DNA of 7,848 bases. Source: JBELMB01 sp042088665. GTDB taxonomy: Bacteria > Pseudomonadota > Alphaproteobacteria > Rhodobacterales > Rhodobacteraceae. Location: the NCBI GenBank assembly GCA_042088665.1, contig JBELMB010000233.1, positions 1 through 7,848 of the forward strand, read 5' to 3'. Below the pieces are notes generated by a model. That model searched no databases. It saw nothing but the letters and a program-made list of their open reading frames with translations, and was not told the DNA's origin. A program made the position numbers and the translations under genes. This document shows, one piece after another, positions 1-5,060 of this stretch. The stretch's first letter is position 1. Each line of letters starts with the position of its first letter.

Positions 1-493
1 AGCGCGCAAAAATTGCATTTAATATGCGTGTTAGCTCATGTGCATCCTGCTCAGCCATCTTGGTGTCATACAAGCCGAAGGTCACTGTCAGGTCGCGCAC
101 CGGCACCATGAGGATCTGGAACGGCACGAAATTGCCCGCGATGAACATGAAGAAGATCAGCAGGTTGCCGCGAAACCGATAGATCCCCAGCGCAAAGCCG
201 GTCATGCAGCTCAGCGCCACGGCGCCAATCACCGTGGGCACCGTGATCAACACGGAGTTCCACAGGTATCGGGGCATATCGCTTTCGAAAAAGACCTTGC
301 CGTAATTCTCGAAGAACATGAACTGGGAGGGCACGCCCCAATAATTGCCGTTGGTAAAATCCGCCAGCGGACGGATCGAGAACAACGCCACCGCAATCAG
401 CGGCAGCAGCCACATGATCAGGGCGAGGGGCAAGAGCGCCTGATAAGAGGCCTGCGCGGCGCGGCTCTGTTTCTGGATCGGTGTCGGGAACAT
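1..493 (-). CDS. MalG-type sugar ABC transporter permease, N-terminal half only, hybrid 3' part, runs off window
   Basis: This is the second inner-membrane permease of the sugar ABC system (BPD_transp_1 family), which would pair with the MalF-type permease encoded just before it. ATG at 493 was chosen because AGAGGA sits 7 nt upstream (501-506 on the plus strand) and the hydrophobic first helix follows directly. Residues 1-145 look like an ordinary MalG-type N-terminus. There are membrane segments at about 20-40, 80-103 and 110-132, and the conserved stretch NFVPFQILMVPVRDLTVTFG lies at 121-140, ending in LYDTK. Family members normally continue with a fourth helix and then the EAA loop that docks on the ATPase. 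Here residue 146 begins an unrelated in-frame tail (MAEQDAHELT...) that reads open to base 1 and is about 45% GC. The EAA loop and last helices are therefore absent from the window. It could be a rearranged gene, an insertion boundary or an assembly joint. Family assignment is firm; intactness is not. Confidence 0.85.
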   Translation of the reverse strand, partial: MFPTPIQKQSRAAQASYQALLPLALIMWLLPLIAVALFSIRPLADFTNGNYWGVPSQFMFFENYGKVFFESDMPRYLWNSVLITVPTVIGAVALSCMTGFALGIYRFRGNLLIFFMFIAGNFVPFQILMVPVRDLTVTFGLYDTKMAEQDAHELTRILNAIFAR

Positions 494-495
494 CG

Positions 496-558
496 TCAGA
501 TCCTCTTCGCTGCCCTGGGCTTCTCTGTTTCAAAAATACTCAAAATGACCCGATCCAT
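496..558 (-). other. 20-codon micro-ORF bridging the two permease genes
   Basis: An ATG at 558 overlaps the stop codon of the upstream permease (TGATG). It opens a 20-codon frame (MDRVILSIFETEK...) that ends with TGA at 498-496, two bases before the next permease ATG at 493. The frame consists mostly of the GAGTATTTTTGAAAC-type repeat, so it may only be repeat sequence that happens to be open. Its position would let ribosomes pass from one permease to the next by stop-start coupling. There is no independent evidence that it is translated. Confidence 0.25.
519..542 (-). repeat. 24-nt intergenic repeat, copy A (GAGTATTTTTGAAAC core)
   Basis: Read on the minus strand, this 24-nt segment contains GAGTATTTTTGAAACAGAG. 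It matches the plus-strand segment at 1523-1546 at 21 of 24 positions. Both copies lie in intergenic spaces of the same operon but in opposite orientations. From memory, similar GAGTATTTTTG(A/G)-type strings recur between genes in Rhodobacteraceae genomes, but this could not be checked here. Function is unknown. Confidence 0.6.
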
Positions 559-1460
559 CACCGGCGCGCCTCCTGTTCGTCGCGGTACATGGACCACAGG
601 AAATAAGCGATGAAGATCAACATGATGAAAAAGAGGACCACCGCGATCGCAGACCCGTAGCCCATGCGGAACCCGTATTCCGACAGCGCTTTCTCGAACA
701 TGTAGAACGACAGGACGCGGGTGGATCCAAACGGCCCGCCGTTCGTCATGATGGAGATCAGGTCAAAGCTGCGCAACGCGCCGATGATGGTCACCACGAA
801 GGCGATAAAGGTCGCCGGCCGCAATTGCGGCAAGATCACGTGCCACAACATGCGCCAGCCTTTGGCGCCGTCCAGGCGTCCGGCTTCGACCTGTTCGGGG
901 TCCACGGCGTTCAGGCCGGTCAGGTAGAGGATCATGCAATAGGCGGTCTGCGGCCAGAGGCCCGCGAGAATGATCCCGTAGGTTGCCAGCGTCGGATCGC
1001 CCAGCACATTGATGGGGCCCATGCCGACGAGGCTCAGAACAGCGTTCAGCAGACCTTCGCGGGGGAGGTAGAACCAGGAGAACACCAGCCCGACGACCAC
1101 CTGGCTGATCACGAAGGGAAAGAAGAACAGCGACTTGTAAAGCCGGATCCCGGTGACCGTCTGGTTCAGGAACAAGGCAATGAAGAGCCCCGCCGGAATC
1201 GCCAGAAGGTAGAGGACCAGCCATTTCACGTTGTTCCACAGCGAAACCTCGAAGGCGCGATCCTGCAGAAGGCGCTCATAGTTGCGGAAGCCGACGAACT
1301 CTGCTTCGCCGAGCCCGTCCCATTTGTAGAACGAGATGTTGAAGCTCTGGCCGATCGGGATGATCACATAAATCAGGAAGAACAGCACGCCGGGCACAAG
1401 AAAGAGCAGCGGCGTGACGATCTGCGGATTCAATCGGCGTGGGGAGATGGACTCTGCCAT
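558..1460 (-). CDS. MalF-type sugar ABC transporter permease
   Basis: This 300-residue inner-membrane permease of a carbohydrate ABC importer (BPD_transp_1 family, MalF/UgpA type) would form the channel together with the MalG-type partner. Hydrophobic segments lie at about 17-37, 78-98, 108-131, 160-183, 214-230 and 268-290. The cytoplasmic EAA coupling loop is clear at about 192-212 (EAGRLDGAKGWRMLWHVILP), with the conserved Gly-Ala and the closing Leu-Pro that contacts the ATPase. The length is normal for the short MalF-like proteins that lack the large periplasmic insertion of E. coli MalF. ATG at 1460 has AGGTG at 1473-1469, 8 nt upstream, as a modest ribosome site. It lies 153 bp behind the binding-protein gene, past a stable stem-loop. 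It is followed at 493 by the second permease, so the three genes look like one operon. The substrate cannot be read from the sequence. Confidence 0.95.
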   Translation of the reverse strand: MAESISPRRLNPQIVTPLLFLVPGVLFFLIYVIIPIGQSFNISFYKWDGLGEAEFVGFRNYERLLQDRAFEVSLWNNVKWLVLYLLAIPAGLFIALFLNQTVTGIRLYKSLFFFPFVISQVVVGLVFSWFYLPREGLLNAVLSLVGMGPINVLGDPTLATYGIILAGLWPQTAYCMILYLTGLNAVDPEQVEAGRLDGAKGWRMLWHVILPQLRPATFIAFVVTIIGALRSFDLISIMTNGGPFGSTRVLSFYMFEKALSEYGFRMGYGSAIAVVLFFIMLIFIAYFLWSMYRDEQEARR

Positions 1461-1495
1461 GGGTCATGCACCTGCGCGTGTGAGGGGGGCGGGAT

Positions 1496-1515
1496 GCGAG
1501 GGGCCAGCCCCTCGC
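1496..1515. repeat. Perfect palindromic hairpin between binding protein and permease genes
   Basis: The arms GCGAGGGGC (1496-1504) and GCCCCTCGC (1507-1515) are exact inverse complements with a 2-nt centre, so they form an effective stem of 8 to 9 bp. On the plus strand the 24-nt repeat copy at 1523-1546 follows 7 nt later, so the two together look like one REP-like intergenic unit. In the operon transcript (minus strand) the hairpin would lie about 35 nt upstream of the permease start codon. Confidence 0.65.
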
Positions 1516-1522
1516 GCTCCCC

Positions 1523-1546
1523 GGAGTACTTTTGAAACAAAGAAGC
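1523..1546 (+). repeat. 24-nt intergenic repeat, copy B (GAGTACTTTTGAAAC core)
   Basis: This is the plus-strand copy of the repeat found inverted at 519-542; 21 of 24 positions agree, with differences at the first base and at C/T and A/G sites. It directly follows the palindrome at 1496-1515 and is antisense to the sugar operon transcript. Function is unknown. Confidence 0.6.
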
Positions 1547-1580
1547 CGGAGGCGTGAGGATGAGAGGCTGGCCCAAAGGC

Positions 1581-1607
1581 AACGGGTGGATCAGCGACCC
1601 ACCCGTT
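1581..1607 (-). promoter_or_regulatory. Stem-loop just after the binding-protein stop codon (attenuator or mRNA stabiliser)
   Basis: The arms AACGGGTGG (1581-1589) and CCACCCGTT (1599-1607) pair perfectly over 9 bp with a 9-nt loop. The hairpin begins 6 nt beyond the TGA of the binding-protein gene (1614-1616). No long U-run follows in the minus-strand transcript (GCCTTTGGG), so full termination is unlikely. In binding-protein-first ABC operons such a hairpin commonly leaves more mRNA for the binding protein than for the permeases, by partial termination or by blocking 3' decay. The structure is seen; the role is inferred. Confidence 0.6.
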
Positions 1608-1613
1608 ACGGGA

Positions 1614-2876
1614 TCAATAGACGTCGCTGCGCGTGAACTCGAGGCGCTCCAGGATGTCATCCAGGTTGTCCGGGAAGACCATGAATTCCTGCAGGCCTTC
1701 CATGCCGGCCTTGGCCATTTCGGCCGGGAAGTCGCGGTCGAAGAACTGAGCGATCCCGCCAGTGGCGTTGTTCGACAGCATCTCGAACCCCTGAAGGATG
1801 AACTCGTCCTGTGCCACGGAGGCGTTGGCGTTCACTGGCAGCTGGCCAAGACCCTCGGGGCCGTTGATCCGGGTCTGCACGTCGGGCGAGGTCACGAACT
1901 GAAGGAACGCGCGCGCCGCTGGCTTGTTCTTGGCGTTTGCCGCGATGTGGAAGGTGTCGGTGGGTGCGTCTTCGCCCATCGGCACGTCGGCGATCTTCGG
2001 GAACTGGTAGAAGTCGATCTGATCGTCGGAGAAGCCAGCTTCGCGCAGGTGCGGCACGACGAAGTTGCCCATCAGGTAGGCTGTCGCTTCGCCGTTCACG
2101 AAGAAGGGCAGGGCTTCCTGCCAGGAATAGGTCTGGTGGTCGTCAATGAAGGCGCCCATGTCGATCAGCTTGCGCCAGTTGGCGAAGGTGGCGCGCACGC
2201 CCTCGTCTTCGGTCCAGCTCAGCTCGCCGCGGGCCAGTGCCATGTGGTGGTCAAAGCCGTTGGTGCGCATGTTGAGGTAGTCGAACCAGCCGCCGGCGGT
2301 CCACAGGAACTTGGTTCCGATGGTGTAGCACTTGCGGCCCGATTCGATGATCTTGGCGCAGTTGGCCATTTCCTCGTCGAAGGTGGTCGGCTCTTCGAGG
2401 CCCAGCTCGTTGAAGATGTCCTCGCGGTAGTAGATGCCCCACTGGTAGTAGGTATAGGGCACGCCCCACTGCTTGCCGTCCATGGTCATGGCGCCTTTGA
2501 CGCTGTCCAGGCCAGGCAGGTCGCCGCCTTCCCACATGTCGGAGATGTCTTCGAACAGGCCGGCGCGCACGAAGGGACCCATGCGGTTGGCTGCGTACCA
2601 GTTGATCACGTCCGGTGCGTCAGCGGAGAGCGCGTTGCGGATCTGGCTTTTCCAGGCTTCGCGATCCACGATGTCCACTTCGACCGTCAGGTCGGGGTGC
2701 ATCTCGTCGAATTCGGCTGCGAGGCCTTCCATGATGGCGCGCGGCGCCGGGTTCGACATGTCGGAGATGATGCGCAGGGTGCCGCTGAGTGCGCCGTGGC
2801 TTTCAGCAAAGGCCGGAACGGCAAGCGCGGTCGAAAGCGCCAATGCGCCCGCGGCGCTGGCAAAAGTCTTTTTCAT
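1614..2876 (-). CDS. Sugar ABC transporter periplasmic substrate-binding protein
   Basis: This 420-residue family 1 extracellular solute-binding protein (MalE/UgpB class) would capture a carbohydrate in the periplasm and deliver it to the two permeases. A typical Sec signal peptide starts MKKTFASAAG, has an alanine/leucine-rich core and ends at AFA|ES after residue 24. The mature part begins GTLRIISDMSNPAPRA, and the aromatic-rich segment WGVPYTYYQWGIYYRED at 137-153 is characteristic of sugar binders. The only two cysteines, C173 and C183, could form a disulfide. ATG at 2876 is preferred over an in-frame ATG at 2912 because GGGAGGA lies at the right distance upstream (2887-2881) and the signal peptide begins exactly here. 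The upstream ATG would also fall inside the operator. The gene heads the operon, with promoter and operators in the region shared with iclR. The substrate is undetermined. Confidence 0.95.
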   Translation of the reverse strand: MKKTFASAAGALALSTALAVPAFAESHGALSGTLRIISDMSNPAPRAIMEGLAAEFDEMHPDLTVEVDIVDREAWKSQIRNALSADAPDVINWYAANRMGPFVRAGLFEDISDMWEGGDLPGLDSVKGAMTMDGKQWGVPYTYYQWGIYYREDIFNELGLEEPTTFDEEMANCAKIIESGRKCYTIGTKFLWTAGGWFDYLNMRTNGFDHHMALARGELSWTEDEGVRATFANWRKLIDMGAFIDDHQTYSWQEALPFFVNGEATAYLMGNFVVPHLREAGFSDDQIDFYQFPKIADVPMGEDAPTDTFHIAANAKNKPAARAFLQFVTSPDVQTRINGPEGLGQLPVNANASVAQDEFILQGFEMLSNNATGGIAQFFDRDFPAEMAKAGMEGLQEFMVFPDNLDDILERLEFTRSDVY

Positions 2877-2905
2877 GATGTCCTCCCATCTGAGCGTTGG
2901 GGCGA

Positions 2906-2922
2906 GTTCCATTTAATGAAAC
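2906..2922. promoter_or_regulatory. Operator-like imperfect palindrome 1 (candidate IclR site)
   Basis: GTTCCATTTAATGAAAC is an inverted repeat, GTTCCAT and ATGAAAC around TTA, with one mismatch between arms. It lies in the 5' untranslated region of the binding-protein gene, downstream of the predicted transcription start. With the neighbouring site it shares the pattern TTCCA, three variable bases, A, one variable base, TGAAAC. IclR-family regulators are known to bind palindromes of this size, often in tandem. Confidence 0.65.
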
Positions 2923-2925
2923 CTA

Positions 2926-2942
2926 TTTCCAACTATTGAAAC
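2926..2942. promoter_or_regulatory. Operator-like imperfect palindrome 2 (candidate IclR site)
   Basis: TTTCCAACTATTGAAAC repeats the pattern of the site at 2906-2922 with a centre-to-centre distance of 20 bp, about two helical turns, placing both on the same DNA face. It overlaps the -10 element and start region of the binding-protein promoter, and also the candidate -35 of the iclR promoter. Binding here could silence both directions. Confidence 0.65.
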
Positions 2943-2964
2943 TATGCGCGCCTGCGGTTAGGCT
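2936..2964 (+). promoter_or_regulatory. Candidate sigma-70 promoter for iclR and the ATPase gene
   Basis: TTGAAA (2936-2941) and TAGGCT (2959-2964) are separated by 17 bp on the plus strand. The -35 is 5 of 6 to consensus; the -10 is only 3 of 6. The predicted start at about 2971 would give a leader of about 85 nt before the iclR ATG. The -35 lies inside operator 2, which suggests autoregulation. Confidence 0.4.
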
Positions 2965-2969
2965 GTCAA
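2941..2969 (-). promoter_or_regulatory. Sigma-70 promoter of the binding-protein/permease operon
   Basis: On the minus strand, a perfect TTGACA (2969-2964) is followed by 17 bp and CATAGT (2946-2941), 4 of 6 to the -10 consensus. Transcription would start near 2934 and give a leader of about 58 nt before the ATG at 2876. Operator 2 overlaps the -10 and start site, and operator 1 lies just downstream, which is a classical repression layout. Confidence 0.65.
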
Positions 2970-3020
2970 CACTCTAGCAGCGACCCACGAGAGATTGCGC
3001 AGAGTCCGGGAGGATTGATC

Positions 3021-3059
3021 ATGGCCTGCATCGCAGCCGCGTCGGACGCGGCGACATGA
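3021..3059 (+). CDS. 12-codon leader ORF overlapping the iclR start
   Basis: ATG at 3021 is preceded by a strong ribosome site, GGGAGG at 3008-3013 with a 7-nt spacer. The frame reads MACIAAASDAAT and ends in TGA at 3057-3059. That stop overlaps the iclR ATG as ATGA (3056-3059). The iclR start itself has only a poor ribosome site, so the leader ORF may deliver ribosomes to iclR by translational coupling. The peptide resembles nothing I recognise and may have no function of its own. The arrangement is read directly from sequence; translation is inferred. Confidence 0.4.
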   Translation: MACIAAASDAAT

Positions 3060-3883
3060 ACCGGCAGACACGAGATGGCGGTGGTACCGAACGCCCTGCT
3101 GACCGGATCTCTGGCCGTGCCGGTGATGGCACCGTGGGCAAGGCGCTGGATGTGCTGGACCATGTCGCAGGCTTTGGACGACCCGTGCGGTTTGCCGAGG
3201 TGCTTGCCCAAAGCCCGCATCCCAAGGCGACGCTGTACCGGTTGCTGCAAACCCTGACGAACACCGGGATGTTGCACTACGACGAGGCGGGTCAGACCTA
3301 TACCCCGGGGTTGCGATTGGTGCGCCTGGCCCATGTGGCGTGGCAACAATCCAGCCTTGCCCCGCTGGCGCGGCCCTTTCTGGATGCGCTCTCTGCCCGC
3401 GCGGGAGAGACGATCCACCTTGCCCAGCTGGACGAAGGCCAGGTGCTTTACGTCGACAAGCGCAACGCGACCCGTCCGATCGAGATGTTTTCCGCCGCCG
3501 GGAAGGTGGGTCCGGGCTATTGCACCGGTGTTGGCAAGGCGATGATCGCCCATTTGCCAGAGGCCGATCGCGAGGCCGCGATCGCGCGGCAGGCGTTTCA
3601 CGGTTTCACGCCGCAGACCTTCACCACAGCCGGTGGCTTTCTCAAGGAGTTGGCCGCGATTCGGACCGAAGGCATCGCCTTTGACCGCGAAGAGCACGAA
3701 CCGGGCATCATCTGCATCGCCGCGCCGATCCTCACGGAGGCCGGCCGCGTGCTGGGCGCGCTTTCGATCACCAGCGCCACGCAACGCACGACACTTGATG
3801 CCCTGTCCGCATGGCGTCCCGCATTGACCGAAACCGCCGCGCAGATCGCGCAGGCTGCCCGCGATTGGCAGTTTCCAGGCTAA
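3056..3883 (+). CDS. IclR-family transcriptional regulator
   Basis: This 275-residue regulator most likely represses the adjacent sugar-import genes. After a loose, Gly/Arg-rich N-terminal tail (1-25), the winged helix-turn-helix spans about 27-85, with the recognition region HPKATLYRLLQTLTNTGML at 55-73. The C-terminal IclR effector domain covers about 95-270 and contains the family hallmarks GPGYCTGVGKAMIAHLP (152-168) and GIAFDREEHEPGIICIAAPI (206-225). C156 and C220 lie in the usual ligand-pocket segments. ATG at 3056 is the first in-frame start after a stop at 2975-2977. It is weakly preceded by its own ribosome site but overlaps the leader ORF stop. An internal GTG at 3134 is a less likely alternative. 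It is divergent from the binding-protein gene and is followed after 59 bp by the ATPase gene. The ligand is unknown, presumably the imported sugar or a metabolite of it. Confidence 0.93.
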   Translation: MNRQTRDGGGTERPADRISGRAGDGTVGKALDVLDHVAGFGRPVRFAEVLAQSPHPKATLYRLLQTLTNTGMLHYDEAGQTYTPGLRLVRLAHVAWQQSSLAPLARPFLDALSARAGETIHLAQLDEGQVLYVDKRNATRPIEMFSAAGKVGPGYCTGVGKAMIAHLPEADREAAIARQAFHGFTPQTFTTAGGFLKELAAIRTEGIAFDREEHEPGIICIAAPILTEAGRVLGALSITSATQRTTLDALSAWRPALTETAAQIAQAARDWQFPG

Positions 3884-3890
3884 CAGGAGA

Positions 3891-3929
3891 CCCAGGCGTT
3901 TCTGCACAGATCCCATTTGGAAACGCGGG
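3891..3929 (+). promoter_or_regulatory. Stem-loop abutting the ribosome site of the ATPase gene
   Basis: GCGTTTC (3896-3902) pairs perfectly with GAAACGC (3920-3926), and CCC (3891-3893) can extend to GGG (3927-3929) across a 2-nt bulge. The stem ends exactly where the ribosome site AAGGAG (3930-3935) begins. It could protect the downstream message from decay or tune initiation. There is no U-run, so it is not a terminator. Confidence 0.4.
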
Positions 3930-3942
3930 AAGGAGAAAGCAC

Positions 3943-5001
3943 ATGTCCGGAGTCACCCTCACCGACGCTGTCAAGAAATACGGCGACACGCAGGTCATCC
4001 ACAACGTTTCCCTGACCATCGAAGAGGGGGAGTTCTGCGTCTTTGTCGGGCCGTCGGGCTGTGGCAAGTCCACGCTCTTGCGGATGATCGCCGGGCTGGA
4101 AGAGACCAGCGGCGGGCAGATCGATATCGGCCAGCGCGACGTGACCAATGTGGATCCGTCAGAGCGCGGCGTGGCGATGGTCTTTCAGACCTACGCGCTT
4201 TATCCGCATATGACGGTCGAGGAAAACATGGGGTTTGGCCTGAAGATGACCGGCCACCCCCAAGCCGAGGTCAAACGCAAGGTCACCGAGGCCAGCCGCA
4301 TCCTGAAACTGGACGACTACCTCAAGCGCAAACCCAAGGCCCTGTCCGGGGGACAGCGTCAGCGCGTTGCCATTGGCCGCGCCATTGTACGTGGTCCGGA
4401 GGTGTTCCTGTTCGACGAGCCGCTTTCAAATCTGGACGCGGAACTGCGCGTGGACATGCGGGTCGAGATTGCGCGCCTGCACAAGGACATCGGCGCGACG
4501 ATGATCTATGTCACCCATGATCAGGTCGAGGCAATGACGCTCGCGGACAAGATCGTCGTGCTGCGCGCGGGTCGGGTCGAGCAATTCGGCGCGCCGATGG
4601 ATCTGTACCGCGATCCCGACAACCGCTTTGTCGCCGGCTTCATCGGGTCGCCTTCGATGAATTTCTTCAAGGGCAAAGTCGCGGATGGCGCCGTTGTGCT
4701 GACGGGGCTTGGCGGGCGCCGGGTCGCGACATCGGTTGCGCTGCCTTGCGAAGGGTCACCGGTGCTGGTGGGTGTCCGGCCACAGCATTTGCGCGTGGCA
4801 GAGGGCAATGATGCGGTCGTCGACATTCGTGAACGGCTGGGCGGCGTCGCCTATGACTATCTCATCCTGCCCGATGGCGAAAAGATCATCGTCGAGACAC
4901 GCGGCGACGAAGAGATGCCCGGCGACGGGTCCGTCTCGCTGACGTTCGATGCGGCAGATGCCATGTTCTTCGACGGCACAACGGAACAGCGCCTCAGATG
5001 A
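3943..5001 (+). CDS. MalK/UgpC-type sugar ABC transporter ATP-binding protein
   Basis: This 352-residue cytoplasmic ATPase would power the sugar importer encoded across the divergent region. It has all ABC motifs: Walker A GPSGCGKST (36-44), Q-loop Gln82, signature LSGGQ (134-138), Walker B VFLFDEP (154-160), D-loop SNLD (162-165) and the switch His192. A C-terminal TOBE/OB-type regulatory domain covers about 240-352, as in MalK and UgpC, though somewhat shorter than the 370-residue E. coli MalK. ATG at 3943 was chosen because AAGGAG lies 7 nt upstream and the conserved N-terminus (VTLTDAVKKYGDTQVI) starts here. The frame is open further upstream to 3811, but that part overlaps iclR and is not conserved. 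Its separation from the permease operon, behind the regulator, means the two divergent units must be co-expressed for a working transporter. Such ATPases can serve more than one sugar system. Confidence 0.95.
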   Translation: MSGVTLTDAVKKYGDTQVIHNVSLTIEEGEFCVFVGPSGCGKSTLLRMIAGLEETSGGQIDIGQRDVTNVDPSERGVAMVFQTYALYPHMTVEENMGFGLKMTGHPQAEVKRKVTEASRILKLDDYLKRKPKALSGGQRQRVAIGRAIVRGPEVFLFDEPLSNLDAELRVDMRVEIARLHKDIGATMIYVTHDQVEAMTLADKIVVLRAGRVEQFGAPMDLYRDPDNRFVAGFIGSPSMNFFKGKVADGAVVLTGLGGRRVATSVALPCEGSPVLVGVRPQHLRVAEGNDAVVDIRERLGGVAYDYLILPDGEKIIVETRGDEEMPGDGSVSLTFDAADAMFFDGTTEQRLR

Positions 5002-5007
5002 GGCGCT
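4988..5007 (+). repeat. Palindrome spanning the ATPase stop codon
   Basis: AGCGCCTCA (4988-4996) and TGAGGCGCT (4999-5007) are perfect inverse complements around a 2-nt centre, with the TGA stop (4999-5001) at the start of the right arm. No T-run follows. It may assist the terminator 24 nt downstream or be a 3'-end stabiliser. Confidence 0.5.
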
Positions 5008-5030
5008 ATATGGACTAGTCTGACCTTGTG

Positions 5031-5060
5031 AAGGCGCTGCTCAGCTTGAGCAGCGCTTTT
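5031..5060 (+). terminator. Rho-independent terminator after the ATPase gene, overlapping the ialB-type gene end
   Basis: GCGCTGCTC (5034-5042) pairs perfectly with GAGCAGCGC (5048-5056) around a 5-nt loop. The stem extends to 12 pairs through AAG/TTT, one pair being G-T. In the plus direction the stem is followed by TTTT (5057-5060), a good terminator for the iclR-ATPase transcript. In the minus direction the right arm encodes the last residues of the convergent gene (stop at 5041-5043) and the following tract is poor in T, so termination in that direction is weaker. Confidence 0.75.

Noticed and set aside
66..533. 155-codon minus-strand frame over the second permease
   Set aside because: It is out of frame with the hydrophobic permease sequence and Arg/Pro-rich; the true frame starts at 493.
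1554..2939. 461-codon open frame on the plus strand opposite the binding-protein gene
   Set aside because: It is antisense to a clearly conserved gene, has no recognisable domain, and its His/Val/Gly-rich composition is typical of a shadow frame created by high-GC codon usage.
2966..3916. 316-codon open frame on the minus strand opposite iclR
   Set aside because: It is antisense to a full IclR protein with all family motifs. Composition is low-complexity Gly/Arg/Ala, and no ribosome site supports it.
3911..3924. TCCCATTTGGAAAC, resembling the operator pattern, in front of the ATPase gene
   Set aside because: It matches the operators only if two bases are deleted and is better explained as part of the 3891-3929 stem-loop.
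3811..3942. 44-codon N-terminal extension of the ATPase frame
   Set aside because: It overlaps the end of iclR, and the conserved ATPase N-terminus together with the AAGGAG site place the start at 3943.
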